Shown here one piece after another: positions 4,816 through 12,029 of a stretch of DNA of 13,793 bases; position 1 is the stretch's first letter, and each line of letters begins with the position of its first letter. The notes beneath the pieces are model-generated. The model ran no database searches. It saw only the letters and a program-made list of their open reading frames with translations, and was not told where the DNA came from. This stretch comes from Clostridia bacterium (GTDB lineage: Bacteria; Bacillota; Clostridia; Oscillospirales; CAG-382), in the NCBI GenBank assembly GCA_017501055.1, contig JAFVXP010000032.1, forward strand, positions 1 through 13,793, read 5' to 3'. The translations under genes were made by a program, and so were the position numbers.

Positions 4816-7038
4816 ATGAGTAACAAAGTTGTTGCCAAGCAAAAGAGAACAATAATCATATCTGTTGTGCTTGCTGTTCTTCTTCTTGCAGGCTCCATTT
4901 TCGTTCTTGTGGACAGCTTCGTTCACATGGACGATCCCTATAAACAGTTTGAAGACGTTAATTTCGCAAAGGGGTTTGCGTCCGCACTTAAAAAAGCAAG
5001 TGTGCGTGACCTCACTCAAGAAGATCTCGATAAAGTAGAATCTATCATCTACTACGTATCGGTCACCAACGATGCTAACAGCCAATACGCAACCGTGGTT
5101 CGTCCCGTTGTTATGCTCGGCTTCAAGGAGTTTACCGATAAGATCATCGAAAACGAAGCTAATAACAAAACCTTGTCTGACGGTGTTCCCGAAAATTCCT
5201 ATATATTGCTCGAACACATCATCACCGAAGCAGACGACCTTGCGATGTTCAAGAACCTTCGTGTTCTCCGTTCCTTCGACCTTGGCGAAGTTTCGGAAAT
5301 GCAGCAGGGTTGCTACTATAACGAGCTTTATGCACAGATCTACGGCAGCCAAAGCTCCAATATCGTTTCCGTTCCTTTCACGGATATAGTTTCGACTGCG
5401 GCGCTCGGCGGACTCAAAAAGCTCGATCAGCTTTCTTCCTTGACCAAACTTGAATATCTCTCCCTTCAGTATTCGGGAATAACCTCCCTTGAAGGCATTG
5501 AAAAGTTTACCAACCTCAAAAAGCTTGATATCGGTAATACCGCAATCACCGATTTCACAAAGCTTTCCGAGCTTAAAGAGCTTTCCAACCTCACCATCGT
5601 TGCTATGGGCGGCGAAGAAACAGAAGAAACCGAAGAAACCTCCGACGTTTCCGATACTTCCGATACTTCCGATACATCTTCCGATGAAAAAGAAGAAAAA
5701 CATACCCACGCAGGTATGACCGATATAAGCACTCTTGCAAACCTTACAAGCCTCAAGAAGCTTAACATTTCTCAAAATGCAGTTGTTGACATCAGCGCAG
5801 TTGCCAATATGAAGAACCTTGAAGACTTCACCGCAATCGGAAACTGCATCGAAAACCTCGATGCTCTTAAGGGTATCACCACTCTCAAGACCGTTGCTGT
5901 TTCGGATAACCACATTACCGATATCAAGGGCCTTGCAGATGCAACAAGCCTTGAACTTCTCGAAGCATACAACAACAAGATTACCGATATAAGTGTTCTT
6001 GAAAACTGCACAAAGCTTACTTCTGTTAACGTTAATACCAACGAAATCAAAGCTCTCGGCGATTTCTCCAAACTTCAGGAGCTTGAAATTCTTAACGTTT
6101 ACGGTAACAAGATAACCAGCCTTAAGGGTCTTGAAAAGTGCAAGAAGCTTACTAATATCGATGCTTACGATAATGAGATCACCGAAATCGGCAACCTTTC
6201 CGAACTCGATGAACTCACCTATATCTCTATCTACAACAATAAGATAAAAGATATCAACGGTCTCAATGGCTGTGCTAAGCTCGCTACTATCGATGCTTAT
6301 AATAACGAATTCGAAGGTGTTCTCACCCTCGATAAATGTCCCGAACTCGCAACCCTCAACGTTTACTATGACGAACCCGAGAAGGAAGACGACAAGAAGG
6401 ACGAAGCAACCAAAGACGACGACAAGAAGGAAGATACCTCCGCTGACGTTTCCGAAGATGCATCTACCGATGCTTCCGATGCTTCCGAAGATACTTCCGC
6501 TGACGCTTCCGAAGAACCCACCGAAGAACCTGCGGAAACCAAAAAAGGTCTTACCGGTCTTGTTATTAAGGGACTTAAGAAGCTCACCACAGTTGACGCA
6601 CACGGCAATGCAATCACCGCTGTTCCCGACCTTACCGACTGTGAAAAGCTTACGACCCTCAACCTCAGCAAGAACCTTGTAACCGACGTTAAAGGCGCTG
6701 AAAACGGCAAGCTTACAAACCTCAACCTTGCGTCCAATAAGCTCACCGACATCTCTGCTCTCGAAAAGGTTACAACACTCACAACTCTCGATCTTTCCGA
6801 AAACAATATAACCAATATCGACGCAATCGGCAAGCTTACAAAGCTCACCAACCTCAACCTCAAGAACAACAAGGAACTTGTTTCTCTTAAAGCTCTCGAA
6901 AGCTTCCCCACAAGCACCTCGCTCACTCTTAATATCGTTGGTACGAAGATTGCAGAAAACACCGATGCTATCAAGGAAATCCAGTCCAAGTACACCACGA
7001 TGAAGATTACCTACACCGAAACAACCGATAAAAAGTAA
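4816..7038 (+). CDS. Membrane-anchored leucine-rich-repeat protein with two acidic inserts
   Basis: This 740-residue protein begins with a short basic tail and one membrane segment (about 12-33, TIIISVVLAVLLLAGSIFVL), so the rest is probably outside the cell. Residues 35-190 are a non-repeat domain of unknown fold. From about 195 to the end run 22-residue leucine-rich repeats of the SDS22/internalin type, with units such as LTSLKKLNISQNAVVDISAV and LEKCKKLTNIDAYDNEITEI. Such repeats usually form a curved binding surface for proteins. Two low-complexity inserts rich in Asp, Glu, Ser and Thr interrupt the repeats at 266-300 and 520-577. There is no LPXTG sorting motif and no enzyme domain. The ATG at 4816 is chosen because GGAGG lies at 4803-4807; the in-frame TTG at 4753 overlaps the promoter. 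Its binding partner is unknown. Confidence 0.88.
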   Translation: MSNKVVAKQKRTIIISVVLAVLLLAGSIFVLVDSFVHMDDPYKQFEDVNFAKGFASALKKASVRDLTQEDLDKVESIIYYVSVTNDANSQYATVVRPVVMLGFKEFTDKIIENEANNKTLSDGVPENSYILLEHIITEADDLAMFKNLRVLRSFDLGEVSEMQQGCYYNELYAQIYGSQSSNIVSVPFTDIVSTAALGGLKKLDQLSSLTKLEYLSLQYSGITSLEGIEKFTNLKKLDIGNTAITDFTKLSELKELSNLTIVAMGGEETEETEETSDVSDTSDTSDTSSDEKEEKHTHAGMTDISTLANLTSLKKLNISQNAVVDISAVANMKNLEDFTAIGNCIENLDALKGITTLKTVAVSDNHITDIKGLADATSLELLEAYNNKITDISVLENCTKLTSVNVNTNEIKALGDFSKLQELEILNVYGNKITSLKGLEKCKKLTNIDAYDNEITEIGNLSELDELTYISIYNNKIKDINGLNGCAKLATIDAYNNEFEGVLTLDKCPELATLNVYYDEPEKEDDKKDEATKDDDKKEDTSADVSEDASTDASDASEDTSADASEEPTEEPAETKKGLTGLVIKGLKKLTTVDAHGNAITAVPDLTDCEKLTTLNLSKNLVTDVKGAENGKLTNLNLASNKLTDISALEKVTTLTTLDLSENNITNIDAIGKLTKLTNLNLKNNKELVSLKALESFPTSTSLTLNIVGTKIAENTDAIKEIQSKYTTMKITYTETTDKK
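5650..5685 (+). repeat. 9-bp coding tandem repeat in the LRR gene
   Basis: Three consecutive units (TCCGATACT, TCCGATACT, TCCGATACA) plus a fourth partial unit encode Ser-Asp-Thr repeats of the first acidic insert. Because the unit is a multiple of three, slippage would change insert length without breaking the frame. A looser repeat of GATGCTTCC type encodes the second insert (about 6440-6530). Confidence 0.7.
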
Positions 7039-7055
7039 TTTTCAAATAATTTTCG

Positions 7056-7083
7056 GGGCTGTTTAATACAGCCCTCGAATTTT
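7056..7083 (+). terminator. Probable terminator after the LRR gene
   Basis: GGGCTGT (7056-7062) and ACAGCCC (7068-7074) form a perfect 7-bp stem with a five-base loop, starting 17 bases after the stop codon. The following T run is weak (AATTTTG), so some read-through into the acetyltransferase gene is likely. Confidence 0.6.
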
Positions 7084-7114
7084 GATTAGATATGTATTTT
7101 CGGAGGAAATGATT

Positions 7115-7588
7115 ATGCCCGATATGCTTGTCCGTCTTTACGACCTTCCCGAAACAAGCTCCTTTTATAAGAAACTCGAAGAAAAAGGAATTAGAATACT
7201 TCGCCCGATGACTCCCAATAAATCCAAGGTTTTAAATTGGATAAGAGAAAATTTCGACGGTGACTGGGCAGACGAAGTTTCGACGGCATTTTCCCATGCT
7301 CCAGTAAGCTGCTTTATCGCATACGATACCAACGAACGAGAAATTCTCGGTTTTGCGGCTTATGATTGCACCTACCGTGATTTCTTCGGACCTACGGGTG
7401 TTGCAATCGACCGACGTGGCAACGGAATAGGAAAAGCCTTGTTCCTGCGTTGCTTAGAGGCTATGCGTGACGAAGGATATGCTTATGCGATAGTCGGAAG
7501 TGTAGGACCTGTAAATTTCTATGAAAAAACCGTGTCTGCCGTTATGATCGACGGAAGTGACCCGAGCATTTATAAAGACCTTATATAA
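7115..7588 (+). CDS. GNAT-family N-acetyltransferase
   Basis: This 157-residue protein should transfer an acetyl group from acetyl-CoA to an amine. The acetyl-CoA pyrophosphate-binding loop is visible as RRGNGIGKAL at 100-109, preceded by the strand GPTGVAID. The later strand and turn AIVGSVGPVNFYEK (125-138) match motif B, with the family's usual Asn and Tyr near the active site. The first 60 residues are less conserved and probably shape the substrate pocket. The start at 7115 is preferred: GGAGG at 7102-7106 lies eight bases before it, while the ATG at 7109 is only two bases away. It lies 22 bases before asd, so the two may be co-transcribed. The substrate is not evident. Confidence 0.88.
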   Translation: MPDMLVRLYDLPETSSFYKKLEEKGIRILRPMTPNKSKVLNWIRENFDGDWADEVSTAFSHAPVSCFIAYDTNEREILGFAAYDCTYRDFFGPTGVAIDRRGNGIGKALFLRCLEAMRDEGYAYAIVGSVGPVNFYEKTVSAVMIDGSDPSIYKDLI

Positions 7589-7610
7589 TTAATGAAAGAG
7601 GCGAAAACAA

Positions 7611-8687
7611 ATGAGTAAACTCAGAGCCGGTATAGTCGGCGCAACCGGTATGGTTGGTCAAAGATTTATAACCCTTATTGAAAACCACCCTTATTTTGAA
7701 ATATCCGCATTGATCGCAAGCCCTTCCTCCGCAGGCAAGACCTACGGCGAGGCAGTAAAAGGCCGTTGGAAGATGAAAACTCCTCTCTCCGACAAAATTG
7801 CAAATATGCAGGTGTTGAACGCAGAGGATATTGAAAGCGTAAAGCCCTACGTTGATTTTGTATTCTGCGCAGTAAATATGCCTAAGGCAGAGATCAAAGC
7901 GCTTGAAGAAGCATACGCAAAGGCAGAGATCCCCGTAATTTCCAACAACTCTGCAAACCGTGGAACCGCAGACGTTCCCATGCTCATTCCCGAAATCAAC
8001 TATGCGCACAGCGCAATTATCGAATCCCAGAAGAAACGCTTGGGCACCAAAAAGGGATTCATCTCCGTAAAGCCCAACTGCTCGATACAGAGCTACGTTC
8101 CTGCGCTTGAGCCTCTCCGTAAGTTCGGCATCAAGGCTGTAAACGTAACCACCTTCCAGGCAATCTCCGGTGCAGGCAAGACCTTCGATACCTGGCCCGA
8201 AATGGTCGATAACGTTATTCCTTATATCGGCGGTGAAGAAGAAAAGAGCGAAAAAGAACCTCTTAAGGTTTGGGGTACAATAGAAGGCGACGCTATCGTT
8301 CCTGCAACAAGCCCCGTAATCTCTGCACAGTGTATACGTGTTCCCGTTGCAGACGGCCACCTTGCCGCTGTTTCCGTAAGCTTTGAAAACAAGCCTTCTA
8401 TCGAAGAGATCAAAAAGGCTTGGGCTGAATACGTCGGCGAAGCACAGAGATTGGAGCTTCCCCTCGCACCCGCACAGTTCCTTACTTATTTTGAAGAAGA
8501 CAACCGTCCTCAAACCAACCTCGACCGTGACCTTTACGGCGGTATGGGTATTTCGATCGGCAGACTTCGTGAAGACACTATCTTCGATTACAAGTTCGTT
8601 TGCCTCTCCCACAATACCTTAAGAGGTGCGGCAGGCGGCGCAGTTCTCGGCGCTGAATTGCTCTACCGTCAGGGCTATTTGTATTAA
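7611..8687 (+). CDS. asd: Aspartate-semialdehyde dehydrogenase
   Basis: This 358-residue enzyme reduces L-aspartyl 4-phosphate to L-aspartate 4-semialdehyde with NADPH. It is the branch-point step for lysine/diaminopimelate, threonine and methionine synthesis in the cytoplasm. The N-terminal nucleotide-binding loop GATGMVGQRF is at residues 10-19, followed by SSAG, which contacts the cofactor phosphate. The catalytic cysteine is Cys157 in KPNCSIQ, and the acid-base histidine is probably His250 in VADGHLAAV. Spacing and length fit the archaeal/fungal-like subfamily, also found in Clostridia, rather than the E. coli enzyme. The ATG at 7611 follows AGAGG. No aspartokinase, dapA or other pathway gene adjoins it, and no lysine riboswitch is seen. 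A strong terminator follows. Confidence 0.95.
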   Translation: MSKLRAGIVGATGMVGQRFITLIENHPYFEISALIASPSSAGKTYGEAVKGRWKMKTPLSDKIANMQVLNAEDIESVKPYVDFVFCAVNMPKAEIKALEEAYAKAEIPVISNNSANRGTADVPMLIPEINYAHSAIIESQKKRLGTKKGFISVKPNCSIQSYVPALEPLRKFGIKAVNVTTFQAISGAGKTFDTWPEMVDNVIPYIGGEEEKSEKEPLKVWGTIEGDAIVPATSPVISAQCIRVPVADGHLAAVSVSFENKPSIEEIKKAWAEYVGEAQRLELPLAPAQFLTYFEEDNRPQTNLDRDLYGGMGISIGRLREDTIFDYKFVCLSHNTLRGAAGGAVLGAELLYRQGYLY

Positions 8688-8705
8688 TTAACAATATAAT
8701 TAAAA

Positions 8706-8736
8706 CCCCGAAAGTCATCACTTTCGGGGTTTTCTT
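8706..8736 (+). terminator. Strong intrinsic terminator of asd
   Basis: CCCCGAAAGT (8706-8715) and ACTTTCGGGG (8720-8729) form a perfect 10-bp stem with a CATC loop, followed by TTTTCTT. A preceding AAAA could give partial activity on the minus strand. Confidence 0.92.
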
Positions 8737-8744
8737 ATGCAATG

Positions 8745-8775
8745 AAAAAGGAACCTGAATTGATCAGGCTCCTTT
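8745..8775 (-). terminator. Intrinsic terminator of the nfn operon
   Basis: AAAGGAACCTGA (8747-8758) and TCAGGCTCCTTT (8764-8775) pair with one mismatch. The A run at 8745-8749 gives a T tract on the minus strand. It starts seven bases past the nfnB stop and lies back to back with the asd terminator. Confidence 0.88.
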
Positions 8776-8782
8776 GTTGTTA

Positions 8783-10198
8783 TTATTTACAAAGTGCTTC
8801 GTCAATAGCCTTCGCAGCGGTTTTACCTGCACCCATAGCAGAGATAACCGTCGCCGCACCGGTAACAGCGTCACCGCCTGCATAAACGGAATTACGGGAG
8901 GTAAGACCGTCTTCGTTAACGATAATACCGCCTCTTGCGTTGACCTCAAGACCTTCGGTGGTGGATTTGATAAGCGGGTTGGGAGAAGTACCGATGGACA
9001 TGATAACGGTGTTAACGTCAATTTCAAATTCACTATCGGGAATTTCAACAGGACGTCTGCGTCCCTTTGCATCAGGCTCGCCAAGCTCCATTCGAACACA
9101 CTTCATACCCGTAACAAAACCGTTTTTGGGGTCTCTGGGATCTTCGGGATTGTTGTAACCGATAATTTCGGTGGGGTTGCAAAGAAGACGGAATTCAATA
9201 CCTTCTTCCTCTGCGTGTTCAACCTCTTCACGTCTTGCAGGAAGCTCTTCCATAGAACGTCTGTAAACGATATAAACCTTTTCTGCACCAAGACGGAGAG
9301 CAGTACGGGCTGCGTCCATAGCAACGTTACCGCCGCCGACGACAGCAACCTTGCCACCCTTCATAATGGGGGTTTCGGGGTTTTCGAGATAAGCCTTCAT
9401 AAGATTGCTTCTCGTGAGGAATTCGTTTGCAGAGTAAACCCCTTTCAAGGATTCACCGGGAATACCCATAAAGTTAGGAAGACCTGCGCCCGAGCCGATA
9501 AATATTGCTTCATAGCCCATATCGAAAAGCTCGTCAACGGTAAGAGTTTTGCCGATAACGACGTTTGTTTCAATTTCAACGCCAAGCTTTTTGAGTGTTT
9601 CAACTTCCTTGGCAACGATAGCCTTGGGAAGACGGAACTCGGGAATACCGTAAACGAGAACACCGCCTGCCGTATGGAGAGCTTCATATACGGTTACGGC
9701 ATAACCCTTCTTCGCAAGATCGCCTGCGCAGGTAAGACCGGAAGGACCGGAGCCGACGATTGCAACCTTGTGGCCGTTTGCTTCGGGACGGATAGGTTCT
9801 TCTGTGCAGAAGGTGTTGTGCCAGTCCGCAACAAATCTTTCAAGTCTGCCAATGCCGACAGATTCACCCTTAATGCCACGAACACACTTCGATTCACATT
9901 GCGATTCCTGCGGACAAACACGACCGCAAACGGCAGGAAGGGAAGAGGATTTTGTGATTATTTGGTAAGCACCCTCAAAATCGCCTTCTTTTATCTTGGC
10001 GATAAATTCGGGAATATGAATTTTAACGGGACAGCCTTCAACGCAAGGCGTGTTCTTGCAGTTAAGACAGCGCATTGCTTCGTCGATTGCGGTTTCTTCG
10101 GTGTAGCCGAGAGCAACCTCGTCAAAGTTGCGTGCACGCACCAACGGGTCTTGCGTAGGCATAGGGTTGCGCATTAAGGACATATTGGGTTTATTCAT
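8783..10198 (-). CDS. nfnB: NfnB/SudA-type flavoprotein subunit (often annotated NADPH-dependent glutamate synthase GltA)
   Basis: This 471-residue iron-sulfur flavoprotein is related to the small subunit of glutamate synthase. Beside NfnA it most likely forms the NADPH-binding subunit of NADH-dependent reduced ferredoxin:NADP+ oxidoreductase, the cytoplasmic electron-bifurcating transhydrogenase of Clostridia. The N-terminal domain carries two cysteine groups for [4Fe-4S] clusters: Cys44, 47, 52, 56 and Cys91, 95, 101, 105. A FAD-binding loop follows (GSGPSG, 149-154), then a second nucleotide-binding loop for NADPH (GGGNVAMD, 288-295). The ATG at 10198 is one base after the nfnA stop, and its GGAGGT lies inside the end of nfnA, so translation is coupled. 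An upstream in-frame extension is rejected. No large glutamate synthase subunit is nearby, which argues against a glutamate synthase role. Confidence 0.9.
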   Translation of the reverse strand: MNKPNMSLMRNPMPTQDPLVRARNFDEVALGYTEETAIDEAMRCLNCKNTPCVEGCPVKIHIPEFIAKIKEGDFEGAYQIITKSSSLPAVCGRVCPQESQCESKCVRGIKGESVGIGRLERFVADWHNTFCTEEPIRPEANGHKVAIVGSGPSGLTCAGDLAKKGYAVTVYEALHTAGGVLVYGIPEFRLPKAIVAKEVETLKKLGVEIETNVVIGKTLTVDELFDMGYEAIFIGSGAGLPNFMGIPGESLKGVYSANEFLTRSNLMKAYLENPETPIMKGGKVAVVGGGNVAMDAARTALRLGAEKVYIVYRRSMEELPARREEVEHAEEEGIEFRLLCNPTEIIGYNNPEDPRDPKNGFVTGMKCVRMELGEPDAKGRRRPVEIPDSEFEIDVNTVIMSIGTSPNPLIKSTTEGLEVNARGGIIVNEDGLTSRNSVYAGGDAVTGAATVISAMGAGKTAAKAIDEALCK

Positions 10199-10199
10199 C

Positions 10200-11054
10200 T
10201 CAATGCACCTCCTTCTTGAAAAGGTTGCAGGTTTCTTCGTGAGCATGACGTTCAAAGTCGAAATACATTCTGCCTCTCGACATAGCCTCGTCAAAATCAA
10301 CCTCGTAACCGTTAAAGTCGGGACCGTCAACACAGGCAAATTTTGTAACCTTCTTGCCGTCAACGTTAAGCGTTAGTCTGCAACCGCCGCACATACCCGT
10401 ACCGTCGATCATAATGGGGTTCATCGATACGGTGATAGGAGTGCCAAACGGCTTTGCCGTTGCAACGACAAACTTCATCATAATAAGCGGTCCGATAGTG
10501 ATGATCATATCGAACTTTTCGCCGCCTTCAAGCATTTCCTTAAGGGGAACGGTAACGTTACCGTGTTCGCCGTAAGAGCCGTCGTCGGTCATAATCCTCA
10601 ATCTATCCGAGCAAGCACGGAATTCGTCTTCGAGAATCAAAAGGTCTTTGTTTCTAAATCCGATAATGCTTGTGACTTCCGCACCCATTCTATGTAATTC
10701 TTCTGCAATAGGCATTGCGATAGCACAACCGACACCGCCGCCGACAATGCAGACCTTCTTAAGTCCGTCAAGATGCGTTGCAACACCAAGAGGACCGACA
10801 AAGTCTTGGATATAGTCGCCTTCTTCCTTGTAGGAGAGCTTTGTGGTAGTTCCGCCTACAACCTGGAAAATAATCTTAACAGCGCCGGTTTCCTTGTTAA
10901 CGCCTGCAACGGTAAGAGGGATCCTTTCACCGTTTTCGTCAACACGAAGAATGATAAACTGACCGGGCTTTGCCTTGTTTGCAACAAGAGGTGCTTCAAT
11001 ACAAAGCTGAATAACCGTAGGGTTCAAAACCTTTTTTTCGAGAATCTTATACAT
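10200..11054 (-). CDS. nfnA: NfnA/SudB-type FAD/NAD-binding subunit (sulfide/dihydroorotate dehydrogenase-like)
   Basis: This 284-residue protein belongs to the ferredoxin-NADP reductase-like group that includes PyrK and sulfide dehydrogenase beta. It is probably the NADH-binding, electron-bifurcating subunit of NfnAB. RIPLTVA (44-50) matches the FAD-contacting strand, and VCIVGGGVGCAIA (101-113) is the nucleotide-binding loop. The C-terminal cluster region reads D217-x4-C222-x2-C225-x15-C241. PyrK has a cysteine at the first position, whereas NfnA is known to use an aspartate as one [2Fe-2S] ligand, so this residue supports NfnA. The absence of pyrD beside it agrees. The ATG at 11054 follows GGAGAT. 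It is the first gene of a two-gene operon with nfnB, and a hairpin from a repeat element lies in its probable leader. Confidence 0.9.
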   Translation of the reverse strand: MYKILEKKVLNPTVIQLCIEAPLVANKAKPGQFIILRVDENGERIPLTVAGVNKETGAVKIIFQVVGGTTTKLSYKEEGDYIQDFVGPLGVATHLDGLKKVCIVGGGVGCAIAMPIAEELHRMGAEVTSIIGFRNKDLLILEDEFRACSDRLRIMTDDGSYGEHGNVTVPLKEMLEGGEKFDMIITIGPLIMMKFVVATAKPFGTPITVSMNPIMIDGTGMCGGCRLTLNVDGKKVTKFACVDGPDFNGYEVDFDEAMSRGRMYFDFERHAHEETCNLFKKEVH

Positions 11055-11098
11055 ATCTATCTCCTAAATCAAAGCGTAGATCAAATGTGTGAATTGTT

Positions 11099-11175
11099 GT
11101 ATATCAAGCGATAAAGCGATGTTTTAGCCGAAAATAACCCTTATTAGCAATTTAAGTTAAACTATTTTCGGCTAT
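11099..11175. repeat. Truncated second copy of the foldback element (right end only)
   Basis: These 77 bases match 4663-4739 at 66 positions without gaps. The copy starts at GTATATCAAGCG and ends at TTTTCGGCTAT. It folds by itself: TAGCCGAAAATA (11125-11136) pairs perfectly with TATTTTCGGCTA (11163-11174), a longer stem than in the full element. It lies between the nfn promoter and nfnA, so it should be part of the leader transcript. No left arm is visible. Confidence 0.75.
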
Positions 11176-11180
11176 TCTAC

Positions 11181-11209
11181 ATTATCGCAGAATACCTTCG
11201 AAAATGCAA
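11181..11209 (-). promoter_or_regulatory. Probable promoter of the nfn operon
   Basis: On the minus strand TTGCAT (11209-11204) and GATAAT (11186-11181) are spaced by 17 bases. Transcription would begin near 11174, right at the repeat hairpin. A perfect TTGACA (11235-11230) lies upstream but has no -10 at the right distance. Confidence 0.5.
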
Positions 11210-11265
11210 CACTTTTTCGCAAAAAAACTTGTCAATATATAGAATAATTTGAAATAAAATCAAAT

Positions 11266-11282
11266 ATTAAGAAAATCTTAAT
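11266..11282. promoter_or_regulatory. Candidate response-regulator operator
   Basis: ATTAAGA-AAA-TCTTAAT is a perfect 7-bp inverted repeat that ends where the -35 region of the regulator promoter should be. The core TAAGA-AAA-TCTTA recurs at 13078-13090 before the peptidase gene. A role as binding site for the response regulator is inferred. Confidence 0.55.
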
Positions 11283-11301
11283 GTTTTTTGGTGCCTTAAT
11301 A

Positions 11302-11310
11302 TGTTATAAT
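11302..11310 (+). promoter_or_regulatory. Extended -10 promoter of the two-component operon
   Basis: TG-T-TATAAT is a perfect extended -10 element, 29 bases before the start codon. The -35 region (TGTTTT, 11282-11287) is poor, as expected of a promoter that needs an activator bound just upstream. Confidence 0.65.
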
Positions 11311-11339
11311 CGTTATATACATTTTGCGAGGTGATAAAA

Positions 11340-12029
11340 ATGACCGTTTTGACAGTAGACGACGAAAAAGAAATAGCCGACCTCGTTGAACTTATTTTAA
11401 AGAACGAAGGATATAACGTTATAAAATATTACGACTCCGTAAAAGCTTATGACGAGATATTAAAAAACAGTAATATCGACCTTGCAGTTATCGACGTTAT
11501 GATGCCGAATATGGACGGATTTGAGCTTTGCGCAAAAATACGTGATAATTATAATTACCCCATAATAATGCTCACGGCACGTGTTGAGGACGTTGATAAG
11601 ATAACGGGATTAAGCATCGGTGCCGACGATTACGTAACAAAACCCTTCAATCCGTTGGAACTTCTTGCACGTGTAAAAGCACAACTTCGCCGATATAAAA
11701 AATACGGTGCTTCCGACGAGATGACAAAGTGTTATTATGAAAAAAACGGCTTGTTGATCAATAAACATCAGCATACCGTAACCTTGTTTGATAAACCTGT
11801 TTTGCTAACACCAACCGAGTTTGATATTCTCTGGCTTTTGTGCGAAAATGCAGGCAAGGTCGTTTCTTCCGAAGAAATATTCCAAACCGTCTGGAAGGAA
11901 GATTATCTCGACAGCAACAATACCGTTATGGTACATATAAGAAGGATTCGTGAAAAGCTGAAAGAGCCTTCCAAAAACCCAAGAATAATTAAAACCGTGT
12001 GGGGAGTGGGATATAAAGTTGAAAAATAA
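11340..12029 (+). CDS. OmpR/PhoB-family response regulator (VanR-like)
   Basis: This 229-residue transcription factor has an N-terminal receiver domain with the acidic pair Asp7-Asp8, the phospho-accepting Asp52 (AVIDVMMPNMDG), Thr79 (MLTA) and Lys101 (TKPF), so all switch residues are present. The C-terminal winged helix (about 133-229) includes LTPTEFDILWLLCENAGKVV and the closing hairpin WGVGYKVEK. Phosphorylated by the partner kinase, it should bind DNA as a dimer. ATG at 11340 is preferred over the in-frame GTG at 11331 because GAGGTG at 11328-11333 serves as ribosome binding site. It overlaps the kinase gene by 11 bases. The palindrome before its promoter suggests autoregulation. The family resembles VanR, but no vancomycin-resistance genes are seen. 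Confidence 0.95.
   Translation: MTVLTVDDEKEIADLVELILKNEGYNVIKYYDSVKAYDEILKNSNIDLAVIDVMMPNMDGFELCAKIRDNYNYPIIMLTARVEDVDKITGLSIGADDYVTKPFNPLELLARVKAQLRRYKKYGASDEMTKCYYEKNGLLINKHQHTVTLFDKPVLLTPTEFDILWLLCENAGKVVSSEEIFQTVWKEDYLDSNNTVMVHIRRIREKLKEPSKNPRIIKTVWGVGYKVEK

Noticed and set aside
4750..6603. 617-codon open frame on the minus strand opposite the LRR gene
   Set aside because: Its regular Gly/Phe/Ile-rich repeats mirror the LRR coding repeats. It has no family match that I recognise and runs through the LRR promoter.
6366..6998. 210-codon minus-strand frame rich in Ser and Val
   Set aside because: Antisense of the second acidic insert and following repeats; the composition is a reflection of the coding strand.
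7581..8612. 343-codon minus-strand frame opposite asd
   Set aside because: The plus strand encodes a clear Asd with catalytic residues; the reverse is Cys-rich with no domain.
8774..10177. 467-codon plus-strand frame opposite nfnB
   Set aside because: The minus strand carries cysteine clusters and two nucleotide-binding loops; the plus frame is antisense.
10199..10363. 55-residue N-terminal extension of nfnB
   Set aside because: It overlaps the end of nfnA in another frame. The ATG at 10198 has its own GGAGGT and starts the known family N-terminus.
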